NCBI GenBank assembly: GCA_963082975.1
Contig: OY720344.1
Location: 12,139,580-12,203,579, forward strand
From: Labia minor
Lineage: Eukaryota; Arthropoda; Insecta; Dermaptera; Spongiphoridae
Length of the DNA stretch: 64,000 bases
Direction of reading: 5' to 3'
Below are positions 13,988-25,900 of this stretch, piece after piece. The notes below the pieces were generated by a model. It was not told the DNA's origin, searched no databases, and was given only the letters and a program-made list of their open reading frames with translations. Position numbers and translations under genes: made by a program. Every line of letters starts with the position of its first letter. The first letter of the stretch is position 1.

Positions 13988-16900
13988 TTAATAAAATCAT
14001 TCACATTTCTGACCCACATGTAACGTTAAATGACTCGTTGCGCCTTTATAATATAAGTAATGATAATTTTATATTAAATTATATATAAAATAAATTAAAA
14101 TCATATATAAAAATATTATTTATACTTTTAGTATTAATGCATAATAACATCGAATTTTTTTTTAAAACCCATAATCCAAGTATGATATTTACTTGAACAT
14201 GAGGGAGGAATCTAATCTTATTTTTAACATAGAATGTAACTGATTGTGATTTATGGTACCTCTTCTAGGTATGTGCTACATTGAGTCCCCGGGTGGGATC
14301 AATTGTTATACGAGGATGGGGTGAAAAGTTTCCGGCCTGACCAAGAAAAACGATGTTTTTACATTTTTTTTTTTGCTATATTTTTCAACATAATCTCCAT
14401 CAACACTGATACATTTCTCATAACGGTGTTCTAATTAATTAATTAATTAAATTTGATTTAATTTAATTTAAGTCACATCAACAGTTATGAATCGACGCAA
14501 AAATTCGATTTGATTAAGCCTACAGCACCAAATTGTCGGTAGAAATGTTTTTTTCGAAGCAGTTTTTGGTCTAACGAGGCACGCGCGTTACACACATGTT
14601 CAAATATTTCGCACACGTTCAGCTAACATCGTACAGGTCTCAGCTATCTTGAATGTTGAAAAATAAAGCAAAAGAAAAATTTAAAAACATCGTTTTTCTT
14701 GGTCAGGCCGGAAACTTTTCACCCCACCCTCGTATTATCCAGCCCGTGTAACAATTTTACTAAAAATAGTAATGGATTTTCCTTATTTCACGAAAAATAC
14801 TATTATTTTACTCTAAATGATTATTAATTCTTCTACCAATTTAAATTAAGTACAGTATTTTATTATTTATATATATAAATATATGTGCCACTCAGAAGCC
14901 CAACCGATTAACTCCAATTTTTAAAATTTTCATTTTCTCAGTTTCTTTAAATGTGAAGTTAATCGCTTTGGCTTCTGAGTGGCACATACTAATATCGCTG
15001 AACTATTTCATTACAAGCATCTATGAAGCATGGGAAGAAAAAAACAAAATTACCCTGGTATTCAGATTCTGCAGATCCAGCCTATCATCAGAGTGGGATT
15101 TACATGTTAGAGCCGACTAGGCACTAGTTTTGTGGCGCCCTCCCCCCCCCCCCCTCCCACGCCACTCACGATCCTACGATAACAGTTTCCCCGTACTCTA
15201 CGTACCCTTCCTTTTTCAACAACACCTTTATTTATTAAAAATCTTATACCCCACTGTAGTTTCCTTTCCATTTGGATTACTATAATGTTTTAGTTACATT
15301 AGAGACGTTCGCAAGGGGTTGAAAATAAGAAATGCATAAATATAAATAATTTATTAAAACTTGTGTAATAGCACTCACACTTTACATTATCTAAAAATAA
15401 TACATAAAACATTGCTTAGGCTGATAGTTATTGTAAACCATACAACATTAACAAAAGTGCCCTAGAAAAAAAAAATCGGCCGTCCCCGCCCGCGCCCCTT
15501 ATAATTTGACGCTCTAGACCAGGGGTCGGCAGACCGCGGCTCTTGGCACAGGATTATCTGGCTCTTCTTACAATTCACTCAATGCCTGAAAACTTTTGAA
15601 CATTTTGATTACTTTTCAATTTTTTACTATCTCGCCAGAGATAGTATTGCGATCATGAAAATTTTCGATGTTGAGATTTTGATGTTTTTATACGTTTTGA
15701 AGGTTCCTGAATCATTTTCACTAAGGTTGAGAAAAATGTCTGTGTGTGTGTATGTGTGTGTGTATGTGTGTATGTGTGTATGTGTGTATGTATGTAGGCA
15801 AGATTACGCAAAAACGGTTTGAGCTAGAATGATGAAATTTGGTACATGGACATTATTCAAAATTCATAGTTTTCTATCAACTTTTGAGAAATGTAGCTCA
15901 ACCGGAAGAGGGTCATTACCTACAACGTTTTGATTTTTTTTCCTCTAAAGTGACCGTAAAAATAAAGATATATGTTTGATAATTTTTCACATGATTAATA
16001 ATTATATAAAACTGCTATATATAGAATTTCAGCTTGATTGATTCGCTGAAATTACCAGAATTAATTTTTTAACACTGAAAATCTCACGCGTCAACACGTG
16101 ACGTGGTGCCATCAACAAAAAGCCAAACATGCGCTGGTTTAATATTTATTATTTATTATTTATAATTTATAATTAATTAAATTTAATTTAAATATAATAT
16201 ATTATGTTATTTAATCCAATTCAAATTGCGAGATAGTCGAGTGGAGACACTCCAGCTAATTTTTAATATGGTTCTAAAAAAAAAGGTCAGATGATTTTGC
16301 GATGCTCTGAAACATTTAAGTTTAAGTTGCGGATCTCTGAATTGTTAAGTCTGTCGATCCCTGCTCTAGGCCAGTGCCTTGTCGGCCTAATGGTAACTCC
16401 GGCCCAGCCTATCATGAAAAAATAACATAAAAAACCTGTCAATTATTTCATTAATTCGTTGCTCCAGCTTAGAAAATGACACTTGACACCAGTACACAAC
16501 TGTATAAAGATCAAGATGCTTACCCTTTATGTGGGTTTTTTTGCGTGACCTCAAAGGGTCACTAAGCAATAAATAAATAAATAATAACAATAATAATTAA
16601 ATAAAGATTGATTCATATCAATTCTCATTCAATTTTTTTATTATATATAATAGGTATATAAATTCCTAAATAGTATTTAATCTGACAACACGCGATTGAA
16701 TGTAATATTTGTTTTTTGGTTAGAACTTTTACTGTAGTTGTTTGCACTAGACATCAATTTCGTGAAAAGACCCTATAAATAAAATAAAATAAAATTAGAC
16801 TCCTCCTTCTTTGTTAATGACAGAATATATACGATAAGTACCAACAGAATGTGCCTTGAGGGATAAACGCTTGGACATTGTCCATTCATCTAATTTTTAA

Positions 16901-19900
16901 TGAAATATTAAAAATTGAATCTTTAAATCCTAATTTTTAATGAAATCTTTTAAAATTGAATCCAAGCAAATTTGTTTAAGCCCCCCCCCCCCCTTGAAGA
17001 AGGCATTTGCCATTGTGATTCAAAAGCTAACGAGCGGTCGATCTTGCTTTCTCTCTCTCTTTTTCACCCACCCACTCTCATTGTATGTGTGATGGGAAGG
17101 CTCGCGTGTTGTTTGGACCCGCGACGGCGTAGCTGTTGCGGGGACTGCTGCTGGTCGGTATGCGCATGCGTTCGCTACGCCACCCCGTCTACGCCGATTC
17201 GGCCACCGACAGCGCTGAATAGGTTAGTCAGTCGCCGTTTCCCTCGCCCACCTGACATTCCTTTTAATTGAATTGACTCCAAATAACGAACGCGCTGTTT
17301 CGATTAAACCGTGTGAATAATCCCAAGTCAGTTTGATTGTTGGTTGCTACTAGCCATTCATGTGACAATTTTTTTTTTTTTTAATTTTTTTGTTGCACGG
17401 CATTTCCTCAATTAATGTTCAGACATTAAAATAAAATAAAAAAAAAAATCGTTTATTCAATTAAAATATGAAAATAATACAGCAAGATAACTTTACTTCA
17501 TTTAAGCATGTCATCACTTCCATCGTAAATATCTATTTATCTATTTATTTATTTATTTATTTATTCTCAAATATGTTGTTTTTTTTAATTGAATTATGTG
17601 GGTTTAATTAATGTTTCAACTATTCGCTTGTAAATTTTCAAAAAAAAATATTATTATTTATAAATAAAGCAAAACAATCTTATTTACATATAATAATAAA
17701 TAACAATATATATAATATTAAATCATTGATATTATTATAGAATATTTATGTCTGATTAACAAGTTACCTCTCTTTTCAATCTTAAGGTATAATTTATTAT
17801 TATTATTATTATTTTATTTTTATTTTTTTTTTTTAAATTTATCCCAGTTTAAACTTTTTAAACATTTCAAAATTTAATTCTATATAAAATATAAATGATT
17901 TTTTCTCTAAGCAAAGATAAAAAAAAAATTAAATAAATATATTCAATTGAACTCTTTCTTTGAATTTAAATAAATTCAATTTATTTGGATCCTCCTTTTG
18001 AAGTTGAAATATTTAATTTTGTATTTGAACCTTTACCCATTCTATTTAACACAAATATTATTATAGCATAGCTCTGTATATACACTTTCAATACAAATTG
18101 AAATAGAATTATTTTTATATTTACCAATATTTATTTATTTTAAAATAACATTTTTTTTTTCTTTATTAGTTTTATATATATTTATATATCAATAGAAATA
18201 AAATATCCATTTTAAATACCTGCCTTTTACAAAATATGCCAGTGTACGTTCCTTTGGGTAAACTATCGGAAAATATAAAAGCTTGTTTTATTTATTATTG
18301 ACAATGATAAATGTCATTTGTACCTTGTCACATTTGTTTTCTCCTTTATTAAATTTTTATTTTAATCTGATTCTCATTAAATATAGATGTTTATCGTTCT
18401 CTTTTTAAAATCGAACGTAAAAATTATATTTATCTATCTTACTTATTTTAGGCATTATTTATTTTGAAAAATGTGATTAGAAAATAAATTTTAAATAAAT
18501 TCCTTTGCAAGGCACAAATATTATATATAATATTTCATTAAAATATACATATTAATTAATAAATTTATATAATTTCTATTTATAACTCTATAATAATATA
18601 TAGACTATTGAAATCAATAAAATCCAAAAAAAAACTCAAAAGAATAAAATGTATATTTTTTTTTCTTTAAGTAATTTAATTCTAGTCCTTAAAAATCAAG
18701 TCTCTATTGAATTCCTTTGTCTTATTTTATTTTAAATTAAATTTGCAGCGTCTCCTCTCCAAATTTTCTTTGCCAGTAAATTCTAATTTAATATAGAAAG
18801 AGTCAAGTGTATTGAATCTTGAAGCCAGTCAAGTTCCTAGCAAGGCTCATCATTAAAATCAGTTCCCTTAAAGTTGGCAAAAAAAAAAAAAATAAAAAAA
18901 AAATTTCTAGTAACCGTTTGACGAAGAATAAGAAATTTAATTAAATTTTCATTTTATACGAATAATGAAAGAAAGATTTCATTTATTATATAGTAAAATT
19001 AATAAATACTCTATTAAATATAATAATATTAATTTCATATATACAAGTAGAATTTTTATTCTTTAAAAATAACTGAATTTAATTCTATAAAATAACAAAA
19101 CTAATTATTTGTGAAATTCGTAGAGAATTAATAACATTTTCATGTTCACTTCACAGTTCTCTTCTGATAATTCACTCTCCACTCTCACTTATTTTCATTT
19201 CACAAATAATAGTTAATCTTCTGTTACATATTTGTTTTATTAATTCTAATTTTAAATTAATCTTCTCGATTTAACATTTTCTAAATATCCATTTTGATCT
19301 TTTCATATAGTATATTAAAAATATTTATCCAAAATATTCATATGTATGATATCATCAAAAAAATCAATAATTTTGAATGAACTTTTCTATTAATATTTAA
19401 TTATTATTTTATCGTTAGTAGGATAATGAAAGTAAAAAAAAAATAAATATATAACTATAAATGTAATTTAATTTAGTTGATTAAATTACTACATAAATTA
19501 AGTTATAATATAAAAATTATATTTTAACTTTATTTAATCTAATATCATTATAAAATTATTTTTTAAAAAAATATTTGATATAATTAATTTTTGCAAATTA
19601 TTTATAATTTATTCAATAATTTTAAAATATTTGTTTATTGTGAAAAATTATCACCAAAGAAATACTATATTTTATATTTTTTCGGAATTGATTAGAATTT
19701 GAAGATCTTCAGAATTGGTCATTAACCTCTGCCCTCCCTATGAACAAATTAACACATTAATTTTTATTATTATTATTATATCTATATATATTTATATATT
19801 ATTTTCATCATGAGAATATTCTAAATCAAATATTAACTTTAATTCTTTCATTATTTTTCATTCTCTTTTATTAGTTAAATAAATGGACACAATTATCCAC

Positions 19901-22900
19901 CATTTAATTAGGCTTTTAAATGAAGAATGACTTTAATCCTTTGCCAATTAAAAGTTATTTTTTACTCTCATCAAATGAATTCATTTATTAATGTTAATAT
20001 TACAACCGGTGCATTAATTGTTTCATTAAGAAGATACTAGTGAATTTTAATCGAAATATTAACTTATTATTATTATTATTATTTATTGAACAAAAAAGCT
20101 TTACATTCTATTAAATGGTCAAATCCATTTTTAGAAATTCTTGTCTTTGACCAAACTTATGATTCATTCTTCTTTTTTTGTTAATCACAACTTTATTTAA
20201 AGATATCACTTCTTTAGAAATGTATATAAATAGAAATGTGTTAGTAGTTGCTCTCTCGAGTTCACATCATATAAATTTGCATATCCCAAATACCCAAAAG
20301 GACTGACTACCCCTTTTTTCTCTCTCTTTAATCTCATGTTGTCATTCTTTATTCTTTATTCCGTCAGTGTCGTTTTTGTTATTTTTTTTTCTTTATCCAT
20401 TTATTTATACATACATGTATATTTCTTTTATAATATATACTAGTAGATTATATATATAATAAAAAGTAAAAATATTTGGATGGGTCTAATTTAAATTCTC
20501 ATAATGGAAACCATGAATAAAGTTTTATTTCAATGATTTGTAAAGAAAAATTGTTCATATTATTAAATTAAACAAAATTCTTTTTTTTTCATTTTCTAAA
20601 TAAATATCATTATTATTACGTTGTTTTATGATAAAACGAACTAGATACCCTTAGGAAAACCCAGTATTTGTCTTTCATTTTTTATTTTTTTATTTTCATT
20701 ATTTCTTAAGTGAATACCATTCTTCGATTCTATTTAATGTTATTTCCCTATTTTTATTCGTCCATAAAATTTTGGATAGAATTTCTATCGGCTTCGTGAA
20801 TATCATTTCTAATCTCTTTTAATTTGGAAATTTTTAAATTTTATTATTTCCATGTATAAATCAATGTTTACTGACTTTTATTTTATTTTGATTTTTGATT
20901 ATTTTTTTTTATATAATCTAATGATTTAATAAGATTAAAGATTTTTTTTTTATATAAATCAATTTATACTTATTAAGAGGATGTTTATCAAGTACTAATA
21001 CACTTCAAAGATTTTGAAAATAAGTTTCTAATTTGCATATAATTATATCAGTTAAAAATATCAAGACTAAAGATTACATATAATTAATTTAATTTTAATT
21101 TGTAATACAAAAATCTATCAAATTTCAATAAAAATCTATTTTGTATTAATTGATAAATAAATGTATAGTTATTTTTTTTCATAGTTTGAAGATTGTTCCT
21201 CTAACAAAAAGATAAATCAAGGTATTCATTTAACTTTTCCCACCAAAGATATTATTTCATTCATTGAACTTGAAAGAAAAAAAAAATCTATTGTTTTATA
21301 TTCACTCAACAAATACTACAAAATAAAAAGTGAAACTATTTTTAATCATTCTCAAAATGTAAATCAGATAGGATTTGTAATTCTATTCTGTAGTATAGAT
21401 ATGTATTCCTTTTTTTTATTAATTTTATAATATTAGAATTAATTTACACACAAAATGAAAAAAGTGAGAAGTTTACATTTACAGGATAATTTAAACAAAT
21501 AATAAAATACACTTATAAATGTTAAATAATTAAATGTAATTTATTGGATTTTTTTTATTAATTGGTTTTATCATTTGACCATACCAGCCTCTTTACAATA
21601 AATACAAATAAATATTAAAAAAAAAATAAAAGAAAAAATTATAATATATGATTAATTAAATAATTTTTTTTTATTTACCATTTAATACTTTATGAAAAAC
21701 TTGTTATTTGTTTAATACAATAGTAGAATATTGTGTCTTAAAATTGAAAATTATTATATAATATATATAATCACTCTCATTTTAATTTTAATTATCATTT
21801 GAATTGACATTGGAGAAAGGATTGATTAAAAAAAAAAAGTTCATTAAGAACTTTATTAAAACTCATCGAAATTTTCAAACCAACTAGAATAATATATGAA
21901 TATGGTGAGGATTGAATTTCCAATATTTTTTTTTCTCCTCTATTTTTTAATGATAAAAAGTTTAGACACAAGACAGATAATAATTGGTAATGTTCGTGAA
22001 GATGAATTATTAAAAAGTTGAAAAGATATTCGGATTATTTAATATTCATCGAAATAATAATCATAAAACAAAGTTAAATAGACTTTTTATGCCATACGCC
22101 AAATGATACTTTAATTTACCACTTTATAAAATAATATTAAAATGATGAATAGATATAAGTTTGAAAAAAATTTCTATATCATTTTATAAGTTACGTTCTG
22201 CATATAGATATATGCAAATTAAATATAAAAAAAAATATGAATGAAATAAAAAGAAATTAATCTGATATGAGAATAAATAAATATTTTACAAATAATGTTA
22301 GTAGTTGAATAAAATCAATTTAATATAATTTGATGGATGAGTAATTATTTATTTCAAGATTTGAGAAATAATAATAATAATAATATAGGTACCTATTATA
22401 TACATTTAATAAAAATTCAATTTGTAGAGGAAAATTGAATATTAATTTTTTAAATATTTCGTTTTTATTTTATTTAAAAAAATACTATTATACATACATA
22501 TTTATTATTATTATTAACTATTAATATTAATAACAACTAATATTTTATATTATATATATATATATATATATATAAATAATAAAATGACCTTCATTTTCCG
22601 TTTTCTTACTACATTTAGTAATAATAATTTTCTTCTACTATGCATTAAATATTATTTTAATATATATAATTACACAAATTATTATTTTGTAGAAATGGAA
22701 ACTATAAAATGCTCTAAATATTTTCCAATTATAGACTACAAAACGATTAATCACATATATATATATATTTATTGGTATAAGTATTAGTATATGTATATAT
22801 TTAAAGCTCGTCTAGATAAATTTTACATTTTAATTTATTTCATATCTCTTATCGCTTCTATTTATTTATAATTACAAATGCTTTTTTATTGTATTTTGTT

Positions 22901-25900
22901 CTTAATTAAATTACTTATTCTATTATTTTTTTTTTAACTACAATAATTCATTAATTTTTATGATATATTTGTAAATATTTATTTATTTAAATAAAAGAAT
23001 CATACAAATATGTTAAATTTATGTACAATTTCATATTTTAAAATAAGAGCACGAGAAAATTCGAAATTTAGATAAAATAGAATGAAAATTTTAAATTAAA
23101 ACAACTCAATATAAAAGAAAAATTACTATTGACTACTTATACTTTTTAAATTTATTTAACATCGGTTAATTTGTTTAAAACTTTTTTTTTAAATTCATTA
23201 CTTATTTGGTTAATCTAAGCATGTCCATTTCAATTCCTTTAAAAAAGAATTTTAAGTATAATTCTAATATAAATAAGTTTATATACTCCATTTGTTATTT
23301 CAAACTATTTATTTTTTTTATGTAATGTAAATACAAGGGAGGGTGCTTTCAGTTTTCCATTAATACCCCCATTTGATTTTATCTACGTTAGTACATGTAT
23401 TGATATTTTAATAAATAACACATTTTATATATACATATATTTTTAAAAATAGTATTTAACTCTTATTTTTCTATCTATTTATCAGATAGATGTAATATAA
23501 TATAATATAATATAATTTCAATTTTAAATTTATTCAATTTAATATAATATTATATTTATGTACCTATATTTGTTATATTTTTTATTATTTCATTTTTTTT
23601 TTTTGTTGTTTTTGTTTCTTGTGTGTTTTTGGTTTATTTTTTCCTTTTATTTAGATATTCTTTTAATTCCTTTTGTTTTTGTTTCTTTGCAGATCTCGCA
23701 AAAACTTAAGCAGCAATGCCCAAGCCAGGTATTATTTATTTTATTAATATTATTTAATGTTTTTTTTATTACTTATATCATTCTATTCGCGCCTATTCCT
23801 TCTTATATTTTTAATTTTCCCTCCTTTTAATGGCATACATTAATATCATACGAGAACATGTAATATGTATTAAGTGCAATTTGTGATAGAAATAAATAAG
23901 TAAATAATTTATAACCTCGAGCCGGGGAAACATTCATATCCATTTTCTTCCTTAACTAAACAGATAAACATAATAATAATAATAATAATAATAATATAAA
24001 GTTAATAATAAATTATTCAATTTTTTCATATTTGGATGAGAAAAACTTTTTAATATTATTACAATATATATGAATTATGAATATGCATTAAACTAATAAA
24101 ACTTAATTTCTTTATAATATATTATAAAATAAAATGAAATTATAAAATGTGAATAAATTTTATAAAATTTTTAATCAATTATGTGATAATATAATTATAA
24201 TTATAAATAAATTTACTTTAATAATTAAATAAAGTTTTAAATAAATAAAATAATAATTAATTATACTATTTTAAAAAGCATATATATATATATTTAATTA
24301 TAATTATGAATAAATCATTTCATCATATCTTTCATTTTATGAAAAAAATTTTATTTTTAAAAAATACTTAAATAATTAAAACTAATATAATTTTGATAAT
24401 TTTCTTATATTCATTTGAAAGTAACATCAATTAAAAATTTTTTGCACTTTTTACCGACCGACGATAGTAAGGGAGGTATTGTTTTCACACCAAATTTCAC
24501 ATGTGGAGATTTTTACATATCTCCACGAATCATGCATTTTCTTAACAGAAAAAAGTATTTTAAGCATGATGTCTGTCCGTCCGTCTGTCCGTCTGTCCGT
24601 CCGTCCGTAAGATGTGTACAGCCTGAACGGCTCAACGGATTTTGATGAAATTTGGTATATTTACTTAATGCATCAGTGGGATGAATTGATCAACTTTTGG
24701 TGCAAATCCGGAAACCGGAAGTGGTAGTATTAGCGAACGACGATAGGAAGGGAAGGGTTATTTTCGCACCAAATTTCACATGAGGAGATTTTTTTACATA
24801 TCACCACGAATGTATTGGTTTTATCCTCGGGAAAAATCATCTTCATTATGTTTTTCTTAATTTAAAATTATATGACGTCACCCAGCCCTTCATGACGTCA
24901 CAGCCTCGGGTAACGCCGGGCACTTCAGCTATATATTATAAATAAAATAAAATTAAAAATATTTATGTTCTATCTATATCTGTTTTTTATTACATTAATA
25001 GATATATTAAAATTATTTGAAATTGTTTCTGTAGCTGGAAATTAATTTATTTCAAACCGTCGGTCAGTTCGGACCTGGCCACAGGTCAACTTATTTCTTC
25101 TGTTTTTATATTATTTTTTATAAAAATATTATTTTATTTTTTTTTAAAACAACTGTGCGTCACCTAAACATTAATTAAAAAGATAATATACTTATATCTA
25201 TATTTTCTATATATAATATTAGAATTATTATTTATTTACTAATATTAAAAAAGTATGTTATTAGAACTATGAATGATAATAAAATAAAATAGAGAAAAAC
25301 TTTTTCTAACTTGAATCATTTCATAAAATGCAGATCTTCAGAATAAAATTAAATTTATTATTTATTTCCCTTTACAAATGATCTATCCTTTTTTTTTACT
25401 CAATTCAAAATTCATTAAAAAATGTATTCGATGCCTGTTCATAAATAATTCTTTTGATGGCGCCTGCCCTTTATATTAGTCGTATTTCTTCTTAAGTCTA
25501 CTATCCCATTTGGTCAACTTCTTGGGCATAAGCACCCCCCAATCGATCGATTGTCGCCAACGCTTTCCCTCCCAGCACGCGATATAATATTTTTATTATT
25601 TGCCATCGACTTATTCATCGGTCATCAGCCTCTTGACTCAAACAAAGGGATAATAGCAATACGGAGTGACCCCGACCCAAAATAAACTCAAACTATTTTA
25701 ACATTTGATTAAATTTATTTATTTATTTATTTGTATTAAACAAATATTTATCCTAATTGATAATATTATTTCATGCTTAAAAAGGAATATGGTTTGTTAT
25801 AATTGATCCTATTAACAATATTTAATTAAAATTATCAACAGGATCGATATTAACAAATGCATAATTATACTTTAATTTAAAATTCTTTTAATGTTGATAC

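Larger units (their letters stand above)
15089..16407. mobile_element. hAT-type element, outer shell of a three-level nest
   Basis: Flanked by the identical octamer CCTATCAT (15081-15088 and 16408-16415). Inverted ends CAGAGTGGGATTTACATGTT and the complement of CATTAGGCCGACAAGGCAC near 16.37-16.40 kb match imperfectly. A C-rich tract at about 15138-15156 lies inside. A second hAT element interrupts it at 15520. Confidence 0.82.
9673..23692 (+). other. 14-kb Nuf intron: LINE, mariner MITE, nested hATs and a CpG-rich island
   Basis: Contains a hAT MITE (11.8 kb), an RTE-like LINE fragment (12.2 kb), a mariner MITE (14.3 kb), a short foldback (14.9 kb), a three-level transposon nest (15.1-16.4 kb) and the 17.1 kb island with a candidate first exon. 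From about 17.4 to 23.6 kb it is plain AT-rich sequence with TAA and TA microsatellites and no feature I can support. Confidence 0.8.

Noticed and set aside
23558-23830. 90-codon frame spanning the Nuf micro-exon
   Set aside because: Poly-Phe/Leu translation of a pyrimidine-rich intron, in a frame different from the spliced one.
24415-24645. 76-codon plus-strand frame, and its minus-strand likenesses at 2838-3113 and 49553-49825
   Set aside because: All three are HINE-B 5' halves read through the GTCC microsatellite. The repeated peptide (for example FLTEKSIFSMMSVR) comes from the element, not a gene family.
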